Positions 1-12,400 of a stretch of 64,000 nt of DNA are shown here, in pieces (position 1 is the first letter of the stretch; each line of letters opens with the position of its first letter). Source of the DNA: Macropodus opercularis (Eukaryota > Chordata > Actinopteri > Anabantiformes > Osphronemidae); NCBI GenBank assembly GCA_030770545.1, contig CM061109.1:20430001-20494000 (forward strand), read 5' to 3'. Both the position numbers and the translations under genes were made by a program. Under the pieces are notes generated by a model. That model saw nothing but the letters and a program-made list of their open reading frames with translations, did not search any database and was not told the DNA's origin.

Positions 1-172
1 TAATTTGCATAAGAATCCAAAACTTGCTTTGTAGGCCACTATACTTTTGAGAATTAGCTTATATAGATGTGTTTTAAATATAAAGAGCAGAAAGTCGTCT
101 CGAACATTTGCGGCATGTGATCTAAAATCATTGTTCATAGGCTTTCATTTCACAGAAGTGTGCTGCACATAC

Positions 173-472
173 TGAAAGTGTTTCTGGCAACCATGGGCTC
201 TGATTGTAAGGGTACTCCAGCTCCATATTTGTTGACACCCCGGACTCTGAACAGGTACTCTGTGTTCTTAAACAGTCCAGTGATGGTGCAGGTCAGCTCC
301 TTGCACTCAGCGTGCATGATGACCCAGTTGAGTCGGTTGGTGTCACGCCTCTCCACAATGTAGTGTGAGATGTCATCACCACCATCCTCAAGAGGAGCCT
401 TCCAGGTAAGAGTACATGACTCCTCAGTGATCTTACTAATGTCAACACTGCCTTCACACACTCCGGGGGTGT
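173..472 (-). CDS. ttn: t100: FN3 domain, C10 position 9
   Basis: A complete FN3 domain: TPGVCEGSVDISKITE, TLTWKAPLEDGG, YLFRVRGVNKYGAG, ending at donor GTATGT. Bases 1-172 are intron with no recognisable feature. Confidence 0.92.
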
Positions 473-3400
473 CTGGATATAAAATGCAAGAGAATGAATT
501 AAGCTCCACAACGATCTGTCAATGAATAGAATGAATGGCTGAAGCTAAAAACAACATACCTAGCACTTTGACGTTGACCTCAGCAGTCTTGGTTCCACTT
601 ACATTCCTGACCGTGAGAATGTACTTTCCAGTGTCGTCCCTATCACAAAACTTGATGATAGCCATAGCCTTGGTGGGAGTGTACTGCAGGTGGTACTTTT
701 CACACAAGTCGAGTTCCCTGTCACCCTTGGACCAGCAAACCTTTGGGTCAGGCCTGCCTCCCACTGCAGCATCCAAAACCAGATCTGAACCAGCTCTGAC
801 CATCACAGTTTCAGACAGGAGTTTACTGTCCAGCTGTGCTTTTGGAGGCTCTGTTGCAAAACACCAGCACAACCATGAAGCACATGTTAATATAGGACAT
901 CGTAGCTGTGACTATTTTGATTGAATTAACGCTACTAGACTTAAGATGTTGAACACATGAAACAGTTTAAACTACTATATGTACAATTATTAAGTTTTGT
1001 TAAGGTCTGAAATGTGTAACATCTTGTTTGTGTTGAGTCACAATAATAAAATCGTACCAAAGTCGGTCTTGCACTGCACAGACCCAGTGGACTCGGAGGG
1101 CTTGCTGAAGACTTGGTTGGCGTTCTTGGCAACGACCCTGAACTCATAGGGCTCACCCTCTCCCAGGGCCGTCACAGTGTAGAAGGTGTCTGTCACGTTG
1201 GTGTAATTACACTTAAGCCAGCGGCCTTCTCCAGTCAAAGTGTATGGCTTGCGTTCAATGATGTAACCCACAATGGGACTGCCACCATCATTCAGTGGAG
1301 CAGACCATTTCAGGGAGACTGTAGTTCTGGTAACATTTGTGACTTCTGGTTTACTTGGTGGGTCTAAACATTAGAGCAAAGGTTTACATTAGACATGTTG
1401 GATGTGCAGAACATTCTGTAGGAAGCCACTAGAGGGTGTGTGATACTAAGCTGTGTCAAAACTCACCAACTGGGTTTTGAGCAACTGCTCCTTTGGAGGC
1501 CTCACTGGCTTTGCTCAGCCCAGCACTATTCATGGCATACACCCTGAACTGGTACTCCAGGCCCTCGACCAGACCTTCCACCTTGTAGTAGCACTCAAAG
1601 CAAGGGATTTTATTCTCTCTCACCCACAGGATATTGTTCCTCTCCTTCTTTTCTATCCAGTAGCCCGTCACCTTGCTCCCACCATCATGGTAAGGCTCCT
1701 CCCATTTAATTGTCAGTGTGTTAGCAGTGACATTGAAGACAGAAGGCTTTGTTGGAGGGCCAGGAGGTGCTTTGATAAAAAAAAGAGATTTTGTCATTGG
1801 ACATATATTATATTATGTTGTGTGTAATTATGTAAGGGCATAAATTATTTACTTCATGGAGTTAAACTTACTGAAAGGATGCTCTGCAACAATGGTCTCA
1901 GACTCTGTGGGCTTGCTGACACCAAATCTATTCTCGGCAGACACCCTGAATGTGTACTGCATGTATTTGGTCAGGTGACCAACGTAAAGAGATGTGCGCT
2001 TTACGCTGGAATTAATCAGCTGCCAGGCAGTAGAGCCTGACTCACGCTTCTCCACAATATAGTTGGTAATGTCAGTGCCACCATCATCCTCTGGGGGTTC
2101 CCAGTTAATGACACAGGACTCAGAGGTGATGGAGGAGATTTTGATGGGTCCAGTTGGAGGACTGGGTCTACCTATAACGTTAACTTCAATAGTGAAGGTC
2201 TTGGCTCCTGCCACATTCTCCAGTGTCAGGTAGTATTTACCACCATCTCCTCTCATGGCTTCCTTAACTGAGATACTGGTCCGATCCTTAATTACTTTGA
2301 GGGACACTCTGTCTGAGCTCTTCAGCCTCATCTCCTCTAGCTTCCAGGTGACTTTAGGAGCAGGTCTGCCACTGATGGGTACATCGATGGTGAAGGTGCT
2401 ACCAGATCTACACGTGACCAGCTGATTGGTGATCTCACTGAGGTCAGCAGCAGGTTCAATGTGAGGTTCTTTTACCAGCACCGGAGCCAGAGTTTCCCTG
2501 GGCTTGCTGTAGCCCGCTTCATTCTTAGCCTTCACACGGAAGTCATACTCATCGCCCTTGTTGAGCTTTTCAACCATGTAGGTGAGAGTTTTGGTGTTTC
2601 CAACTACAACCCACTTATCGGTGCCCTTTGGCTTAGCCTCAACTACATAGCACTGGATACGGCTACCACCATCATGCTCAGGTTTCAGCCAGGCCAGTGA
2701 AACAGAACTGTCTGTAGTATCCAGGATGTCCATTCTCTTTGGTGATGCTGGCTCTGCAGTTGCGGTGACAGGCTCAGGCAGCTCGAATGCCTCACCAACA
2801 CCGTGCTGGTTCTCTGCTGAGACCCTGAAGAAGTATGGCACTCCCTCTAGCAAGTCCTGAATCTTCATATTGTGTTTTGTGCACTTGCCACCAGACTGCT
2901 GCCAAGTGCGGCGGCTAGCTTCGCGTCTCTCAACAATATAGTGATGGATTCTGGCACCACCATCATTAATTGGAGGTTCCCAGGTAAGTGTGACTGATCC
3001 TCTGCACACCTCCTTAAAACTAACACCCTGTGGAGGTCCAGGAGTGTCCATAACCTTTACAGTGAATGTAATGGCCTTGCTACCACTGGAATTCTCTAGG
3101 CTAACAGAATATTTGCCTGTATCGTTTCTACAGCAGTTCTCAATACTTAGGGAACTGTAGCCATCTGTACTTGTGATCTCTGACATGACACTCAGCTCTC
3201 CTTCCTCCTTCACCCAGGTGACAGCAGGAGTAGGCTTTCCTCTAAAGTGGATTCCTAGGCACACAGAACCTCCTGCCTTGACAATGTGCGTCTGTTTGAA
3301 AGTGGCATCAATATCCACCTGAGGTGCTGTTAGCCTGTCTACAGCCTGAGCAGGCTCTTGTGTCTCCTTGTCGTCTCCTCTGCCCACGTGATTTACAGCA

Positions 3401-6400
3401 GCTACACGGAACTTGTAATCGATTCCTGTCTGTAGACCAGTCACTACATAATTGGTTTCTGGCACCAGTTCTTGGTTTACTCTCTTCCATTCCTTCTCCT
3501 CTCCCTTTACCATCTCAATAATGTAGCCCAGGATTTCCATGCCACCATCATCTGCAGGCCTGCTCCATTCCAGGCTCATGGAGGTGTTGGTGGAATCAGA
3601 CACACACACCACAGACGGAGCACAAGGAATATCCTTTGGCTCAGCAGCCTTAATAGGTATAGAGATGTTGCTAGGTGCTCCAACACCAGCATCATTTACA
3701 GCTATGACACGGAACTCATATTCCATATTCTCTGTCAGGTGCAGCACCTTGTGAGCACATTCAACAATGGGTTTCTTGGTCGTGACCTTGTAGAACCGTA
3801 CAGTCTTTTTCTCTCGTTTTTCAAGGACATAATACTGAATAGGGTTTCCTCCATCAGATGTTGGAGGGGTCCAGGACAGGGTGATGCTCTCTCCTGTCAC
3901 TTCAGTGGCTTCTGGAGTGCCTGGTGCATCAGGAGTAGCTGCAGGAAGCAATTTTATTTGAGTCATTTGTGTGCATTAATATATATAATACTAATGATAT
4001 AAAATCTGGGTTTGGTATTTTCCTTTTTGAAACACTTACTATATTGCATCCGAGCAATGATGGGGCTGGATTCCAAAGGTCTGCCAACTCCAAACTTGTT
4101 AACAGCAGACACTCTGAACTGGTACTCATTAGTCTTGATGAGTTTTGTTGCATTGAAAGTGCACACTTTACATTCATCAGTAACCAAGGCCCAGGAAATC
4201 TTGGCAGTCTCACGTTTCTCAATAACGTAATGTGAAATTTCAGAGCAGCCATTGTTCTCTGGAGGGTTCCAGGACAGAGTGCACTTGCCTTCAGAAATGT
4301 TGCTGAAATTGATGGGTCCTACTGGCTCCCCAGGTGTGTCTGCATCACATTTGTGTAAGATTGGTGTTACAAAATAATACTAATACTATAACTGTAATTA
4401 CAAATAACATATCAAAACTAAGTACCTTGAACCTGAACAACAACGTTCTCCTTCCTGCTTCCAGAGCTATTGGTAGCCTCCACAGTATATAGGCCGCGAT
4501 GTGTACGGTCAGCATCCCTAACGAACAGGGTGCTGGATCCAGCCACATTGATGATATCCATCATCTTTTTGGTTATTTCCACACCATCTCTGTACCAGAC
4601 AACCTTGGGAACTGGGCGTCCAGTGATTGTCACCTTCAACCTGATGTTGTCTCCAGCCTTGACTGTCAAACCTTCAAAGTATTCTGGTCCAAACTCGATA
4701 TTTGGAGTAGCTGATTTGGAGAGATGTGTTCGGCATTAATCTACGATGTTCAGTTTAACAAAGCTTGCAGGTGGCTAGGCAGAGAGGTGTTGTTTACACT
4801 AACAATAAGCTAGTTACTAATATTACAAGCGTGCTGTCCTGTTATTACTCACCATTCTCACTCCTGATTGCAATCATTCCAGAGGAGTTGGAGGGGGGAC
4901 TAACAACACCAATGGCATTTCTGGCGATGACTCTGAACTCATAGCGTTCATTTGTTGCTAATCCAGTGACTGTGTACTGGCACTCATGTACATCAGTCAA
5001 GTTGGCCTTGAACCAGCGTCCATGTCCTTGGCGTTTCTCAATGTTGTAGCCTGTTATCTTGCTACCGCCGTCACGTTTGGGTGCCTCCCATTTCAGTGTC
5101 ACTGAGTCACTAGTTACATCGATGTAATCGGGCTGGCCGGGAGGATCTGAAAGATATGAGATAAACAGTATGACTTATTACAAATGTTGTCCAGTTTAAC
5201 AGTTTGAATAATGCTGTGTGTTTAAAGTTTAATCAACTTTCTAATTGTAATTGAATTCCCACTCACCAACAGGACTAACCGCCATAGTGGGCTTGCTTTC
5301 GTCACTCATTCGGCTAAATCCAGCATCATTCTGTGCATAGACCCTGAAAGAGTACTCAAGACCTTCAATGAGTTCCAAAATCCTGTACTCCATTTCTTTG
5401 ATCAGCACGGTGTTCACCTTTTGCCACATGACACTGTTCTTTTCCTTCTTCTCTACATGGTAACCCTGGATAGGAGTACCGCCATCGTAAATGGGTTTTT
5501 CCCACTGGATGGTCATGCCATCATTGGTGACATTGTACACCACAGGCTTTCCTGGTGGGCCAGGTGGTCTGAATTGGTGCTTGGCAATGACCATCTGTGA
5601 GACCAGAGGCTCACTGACACCATATCTGTTTTCAGCACACACTCTAAACTGGTACTGGACACCTTTGATGAGGTTGGTGATTTTGAACTGAGTACCTTCC
5701 ACACTGGAACAGGCCATTTTCCAGTTAGACTGGGAGGTGTCACGCTTCTCCACAGTGTAGCACTCAATGTCTCCACCGCCATAGTCATCAGGTTCATCCC
5801 ATGAGATCATGATGCTCTCGGCTCTCACTTCATCCAGTCGGATAGGTCCCACAGGTTTTGACGGAGGTCCAAGTGTGATGACATTGATGTGGAAGGATCT
5901 CCTGTTGACTTTATTGTCAAGGGTCAAAGTATATTTGCCTTCATTCTCCTTCTTCACATTCTTAATTATTAGAGTGGCTTTGTTTTCAGTTTTCTTGAAG
6001 CGTATCTGGTCACTCTCTTTCAAAGGGAAGTTGTCCTTTAGCCACAAAATAGAAGGTCTTGGTTTACCTTTGTATGGCAGCTCAATGTGCACATTGTGAC
6101 CAAGGCGAACACTGATGCAGCCATTTGGATATTCTGCAAGGTTTGCCTCAGGTGTGATAATATAGTCAATGACTTTGATGGGCCCAATCTCGACAAAGTC
6201 ACTATGTCCCTTCTCATTTCTGGCAGCAACTCTGAAGAACATTTCTGAGTGCTCCTTGAGTTTCTTCACCTCAAACTCACACTGTCTGCTAGTTCCTCCC
6301 ATTGACCAATCCTCATTTTTGAGCTTCTTCTCAATAATGTAGTCGGAGATGATGCTGCCGCCATCATAATCAGGCTTTAGCCACTGCAGGGTGACAGATG

Positions 6401-9400
6401 TTTTGGATGAATCTTTCATAGAGACTTCCTTAACTGGTCCTGGAGTCTCTGTAGCCTTCACAGGCTCAAGAGTTTCACATGGATCCCCAATACCATTCTC
6501 GTTCTCTGCTAGCACGCGGAAAAAGAAGGATGTCTTCTCTGAGAGATCTTCAATGGTGTATGTTGTGTTTGTGCATTTGGTTGTCACTGCAGAGTAGGAC
6601 CTCTTGGAGGAGTCCCTCTTTTCAACAACGTAGTTCGTGATCTCTGCACCACCATGAAGAAGTGGGGGGTCCCAGCTGAGAGTAACCTTTCCACGGGTCA
6701 CATCTTTAAGGACCAGGTTCCTGCACTGAGCTGGAGTGTCCTGAACCTTAACGCACAGGGTCAGTGTCTTGGGCTCTCCCACTCCATTCTCAATCTTAAC
6801 TGTGTATTTTCCAGTGTCAAGCCTGGTCACCTCACGCATAACAAGAGCTGTGGTCGTGTCTGAGTGATGGAACTCATACTTGGGGTTACGATCAATGCAT
6901 TCCTCTCCCTTGCTCCAAGAAGCAGTTGGAACAGGTCTGCCCTTCATAGGAACAGAGAGCTCCACATCTTTGCCAGCCTTCACAATGTAGTGAGTTCTCA
7001 TGGCTACATCTGAGTCAATCTGGGCCTCCTCTGGGGAAATTAGGACAAATACTGTATCAGAGATTCTAAGAGTAAAACTCAAAATACAGGAATACTTTGA
7101 TAGCAGGTATTAAGTTACCTAGTATATCCTTAGCCTGCACAGGCTCAGTCATCTCCAGAGGCTCCCCACGGCCAGCACAGTTGACAGCAGAGACTCTGAA
7201 GAAATAGTTGACGTTAGGTTTTAAATCGTGGACTGTGTACTCTGTTGTCTTGACCTCTCCCTTGGAGGTAACCAGAGCCCATTCCTTGTCTCCCTCAACA
7301 AGCTTCTCCACCATGTAGCTGGTAACCTCACTGCCTCCATCCCATTCTGGTTTGGACCACCCCAAGGTAATGGAAGTCTTAGTCGAGTCCATTATCTTCA
7401 GCTTGCAAGGCTCATATGGTGGATCTGTACACAAGACATATAAATGTATTATTTATAGCAGGTATACACTCATTAATCATGATGCCTATGATTGATGAGG
7501 TTTCATTTGAAAATTTACTACTTACCAACTGGGTCAGCAGCTTTGTAGAAATCTGATGCATCAGAGAACGGCCCCTCTCCAGCCTTGTTAATAGCACAGA
7601 CCCGATATTGGTATTCATTTCCTTCTGTCAGGTGGTAGACACTCTGTTTTACGTCAGCGATGGGATCTTTGTAAACCCTGATCCAGCGCAAGCTCTTCTT
7701 GTCACGTCTTTCCAGGTAGTAGCCAGTCACAGTGCTACCTCCATCTACACCTGGTTTGTCCCATTCCACCACCATAGTGGACCTAGTGATGATGTTTACC
7801 TCGGGAGTGCGAGGCTGGCCAGGGGTTACTAGAGAATTTAACAAAATCCAATGATGCAAGTGTCCAGATTATGAGTTAAGAAAAACAACAACAAGGAGGA
7901 GAAAAAGAAGAAAAGGGGACAAATACTACAAAGACAAAACTGTCTTTCATTAAACGGGAACACTGAAGACATACTCAAAGGACAACTTCGCATTAGACAG
8001 CAAACTGATTGCACTCTAATGCAAAAAACTTACCAAAGGCATTCTTTGCAATAACAGGCTCTGACTCCAGTGGCTTTCCAGCTCCATACTTGTTAACCCC
8101 CATGACACGGAATACATATTCATTTCCACGCACCAGTTTGCCAACAGTGATGTGTGTTTGCTCCTGCTTGTCTGAAACTGTTGACCAGACCACACGGCTG
8201 GTTTCGCGCCTTTCAACAATGTAATGGGTCACCTTGGCGCCTCCTTGGTCAGACTCAGGCACAGGTTCCCAACTTAGGATGATCCTATCTGCTGTAACTG
8301 AGTTAAAGTTTATGATGCCAGCAGGGGGTCCAGGTTTGTCTAAGACAAAGCAAATAGAGAAATAACTAATTAACACCAAGAAAATGATGGAAGTCTGCAT
8401 AAAAAGAATATCTCAACTCAAAGTTTTAGAATACCTAGGATTTCAATCCTGATGGTTGCAGATGCTGATCCAAGAACATTCCTGATCTTAATGTCATATG
8501 AGCCTGTGTCAAGTCGGGTTGCATCCTTGATTAGAACAGCGGAAGAGTCTGTTGTGCTTTCAACAGAAACAGTAGATGATGCCACAAGCTCCTTCCCATC
8601 CTTCAGCCACTCAAGGGTTGGTAGGGGCTTGGCAATGATTCCAACTCTGAGCTTAACTGAAGCTCCAGCCTTGTATTGAACCACATCCAGATACTCTGGA
8701 GGAAGGTCAATGGCTGGGGCACCTGCGTGACGTATGATATAGGTAAGATAAGCATATTGTAAAAGTACAACACAGACATACAGTAGATATAATATAATAA
8801 ATAATAAACATACCACATGCATCAACACAGGTGACGGGGCCAGCAATGATAGATGGGTTGCTAACAGACCCAACTGCATTCTTTGCGAACACTCGGAATT
8901 CATAAGACTCATCTTGACTCAGTCCAGACACAGTAAAGCCCAGGTCAATTATATTTGTAAAGTTGGCCTTCACCCATCTTCCACTGAGAGCTTCCCTCCT
9001 TTCCACACTGTAGCCAGTAATCTTGCTGCCACCATCAAATGGAGGCCTCTGCCAGGCCAGGCTGACTGAGTTCTTAGTGACTTCCGTGATATAGACATTT
9101 GCTGGAGGCTCTGGTACATTAAAGTAAACAAAAATGCATATTTATGCAACAACAATAGAGGAACAGAAGAAACCAATAAATTAATTTTATTTTGGGCTGA
9201 ACACTTACCACAGGCATCAATAGCAAGCACCTCATCGGATGTCTTGCTCAACTTTCCAATTCCTGCAGCATTTTCAGCTGCCACCTTAAATTCATAGATA
9301 AGGCCAGCACAGATGTTTGTGACTCGCCACTGGTTTCCTGGAATTGCTGTCTTATTGACCTTCTGCCAAAGGATGCTGCTCCTTTCCTTCATCTGAAGAT

Positions 9401-12400
9401 GATATCCAATTACAGGGTTTCCGCCATCATTTACGGGCTCATTCCAGCAGACTGTCAGGCTCTCTCTAGATACATAGCTGATCCATGGTGTTGATGGAGG
9501 TCCAGGAATAGCTGCAATCAACAATATTCAGGTATGTGTTAATTTATAATAATCGAATAACATGAGCAGGTTTTATGATGAAAATCTGTAAATACATACT
9601 GTAATAGGATACAATCATAATAGCCAACTGACGTCTAGTGTCCACAATTTACAGTTACCAGACAAAAAAGTGTTTAAACTAGACTAACTTACTGTATGGA
9701 AGCTTTATAGTGACAGGTTTGCTGTCAATGTGGTCGCTGACACCATTACGATTTTCAGCCTTGATTCTGAACTGGTACTCCTCTCCCTTGGTCAGCTTTG
9801 TCACCTTGATTGAGTTTCTGGCAATGGTAGTTGAAACCTCTGCCCAGTTAGGAGTGCTTGTTTCACGTTTCAGGACAATGTAATTGGTAACAGGACTACC
9901 ACCGTCATACTCTGGAGGAGCCCATTTAAGACATACTGTGGTTTCACCGACATCGCCGATCTCAACTGGACCAATTGGAGGACCAGGTTTGTCCAGCACA
10001 ACAAAGAAAATTAAGATCTTGGTGGTACCTCCTACGTTTGAAGCAGTGACTTCATATTTGCCAGCATCACTTGAGCTGCTTTCCTTTAGGGTGATAATTA
10101 AGCTGTCTGGCGTTACTTCTGTCAGCAGTTTCTGGGATCCCTTGATGACAACATTGTTCTTAGACATAGTGACCTTAGGCATTGGTCGGCCAGTCAGAGG
10201 AATTTCAAAAGTCAAATCAGATCCTGCTTTCACATAAACTGTATTCTTGGGGTAGTTCTTCAGATCAAACTCTGGAGCCTCTGTTGAAAAGTAAGACAGG
10301 ACTCATTGATCAGTAATATGACAAAAAATATTTTCATGTTAAATAATTGTATGAAAATTAAACTAAATTAAGCAAAGTAAGTAAAAATTAAACTGAAGAA
10401 GTTATACCATGTATTTCCTTGACAAGAACAGGTACTATCATCTCTTTTGGTTCACTAAGTCCAGCATGGTTCTCAGCACGGACTCTGAAAAAGTACTCAG
10501 CACCCTCCCTTAGGCTCTTGATTGTGTGGGTCAAGGTTCTCACAGTGGCACACTTCACCCACTTCGTCTGTCCTTTCTCAAGGGCATCAATGAGATAACC
10601 TGTGACTCTGCTACCACCGTCATATTCTGGTCTCGTCCAGGCAATGGTAATGTTGTCCTTTGTAACATTCACAACTCCCAGTTTCATAGGTGGACTTGGT
10701 ACCTCTGTGAGAGAGAATATAATTTTGAACATTAAGTAGAATTGAATAAGGTTACACACAACTAAATTAGGAAATGTCATGTTACCTGTAATCTTGGTTC
10801 CACCCTTTGCCTCCTGAGGGACACCCACTCCATACTCATTTTCTCCAATAACTCTGAAGTAGTAGATGGCTCCCTCCTGCAAGTCTTCTACCTTGTACGT
10901 GAGCACATGGCAGTTGTTGGTCACAGACACCCATGCCTTCTTACTAGCCTCCCGTTTTTCAACATGATAGGCTTTGACTGGATCGCCTCCATCATTCTCT
11001 GGAGCTTCCCAAGTGATGGTTGCAGAATCCCTAGTCACTTCTGAAACTTTGACATTTACAGGGGGTCCAGGAGAGTCAAGTACCTTGACAACAATGGGTA
11101 ATGTTGCTTTTCCCAGAGGCGATTCAATAGTGACAGAGTACTCTCCCGTGTCATTTCTAGTTGACTTCTCAATAGTCAGTGATGTGCTAGACTCTGTTGA
11201 TTCAGCAGTTCCTCTAACTTTTAGGTCCACACCCTCCTTGGCCCATGACACTGATGGAACAGGATTACCCTTGAAGGGTACATTGAGAGTAAATGCTGTG
11301 CCATGCTTGACTATAAGTACTTTACGCATGTCAGTGTCAACATCAAATGATGGCGCTGCAGTCCTGTCCTTGGCTGCAGCTGGAATTGAGTATGGGCTAC
11401 GTACACTGCTGCCAACTTTATTTATTGCTTTGACACAGAATTCATATTCTGCATCTGTCTTTAATCCAGTGACTGTAAATTCCAAGCTCTTGGTAAGAGG
11501 GATTGCCTCAATCCATCTTGCTAGTTCTTCAGGTGATTCGGAAACATCTTCCTCCTCGTATTCATCCTCTTCTCCCTCATACTCTAGCTCTGGTTTGCGT
11601 ATGTAGTCTCTGTATTCTACACTATATCCAAGGATGGGAGCACCACCATCAAATGTCGGTGGTTTCCAAATAATGGACACACTGTCCTTGGTTGAACTGA
11701 CAATCTTTGGCTTGGTTGGACGAGAAGGCATAACTAGAGGATCCACTGCTCTGAATGTTGCTGATGGGTCACTAGGGGGACTGAGACCAGCAGCATTTTC
11801 AGCATAGACTCTGAAGTCATACTCACAACTCTTTCGTAGTTTGGTTGCTACTGTGGTACATTCAACAACAGGATCTCTGTTTACCCGTATCCAGCGCATA
11901 CCTGTCTTCTCTCTGCGCTCGATTATGTACCCAATGATGGGACTGCCTCCATCACTGGTTGGCTTGCACCAGGTGAGGGTCATTGAGTCTCCAGTTATGG
12001 TAGTGACATCAACACTTGTTGGTGCAGTGGCAAAAGTATATGGATCTGTAACTTTTACAACGTCACTGTCCAGAGCTTCACCAAGGCCATGCTTGTTGAC
12101 AGCCACAACCCTGAAGATATATTCATTGCCTTTTATCAGTCCTGTAACTTTGAAGGATGTCGTTGTGACATCTCCCTTTACAAGGGTCCATGCCAAGCAG
12201 CTGGTCTCCCGCTTCTGAACAACATAATGTGTGATTTTAGCTCCACCAATCTCAAGAGGAGGGCCCCATGAAAGAGTGCACTCCTCAGCTGTAAGATCTG
12301 TGATCTGGAGTGGTCCTGCTGAGGGTCCTGGTTTACCTAGAATCACGCAATTTATTGGCATGTTAACTGTGCCGGCAATGTTCTGTAGAGTCAGGACATA

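Larger units (their letters stand above)
173..3336 (-). repeat. ttn: C-zone super-repeat C10, first nine domains
   Basis: Ig-FN3-FN3-Ig-FN3 (t96), FN3(t97), FN3(t98), Ig(t99), FN3(t100). The last two FN3 domains lie beyond the left edge. Confidence 0.85.
3337..7030 (-). repeat. ttn: C-zone super-repeat C9 (11 domains)
   Basis: Ig-FN3-FN3-Ig-FN3-FN3 (t92), FN3(t93), Ig(t94), FN3(t95), FN3-FN3 (start of t96). Confidence 0.87.
7119..11365 (-). repeat. ttn: C-zone super-repeat C8 (11 domains)
   Basis: Ig and FN3 at the end of t83, FN3(t84), Ig-FN3(t85), FN3(t86,t87), Ig(t88), FN3(t89,t90,t91). Introns return at single-domain spacing. Confidence 0.87.

Noticed and set aside
8340..8434. Hydrophobic reading frame next to t89 resembling a signal peptide
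   Set aside because: It lies in the intron between t88 and t89 and has no role in the spliced reading frame.
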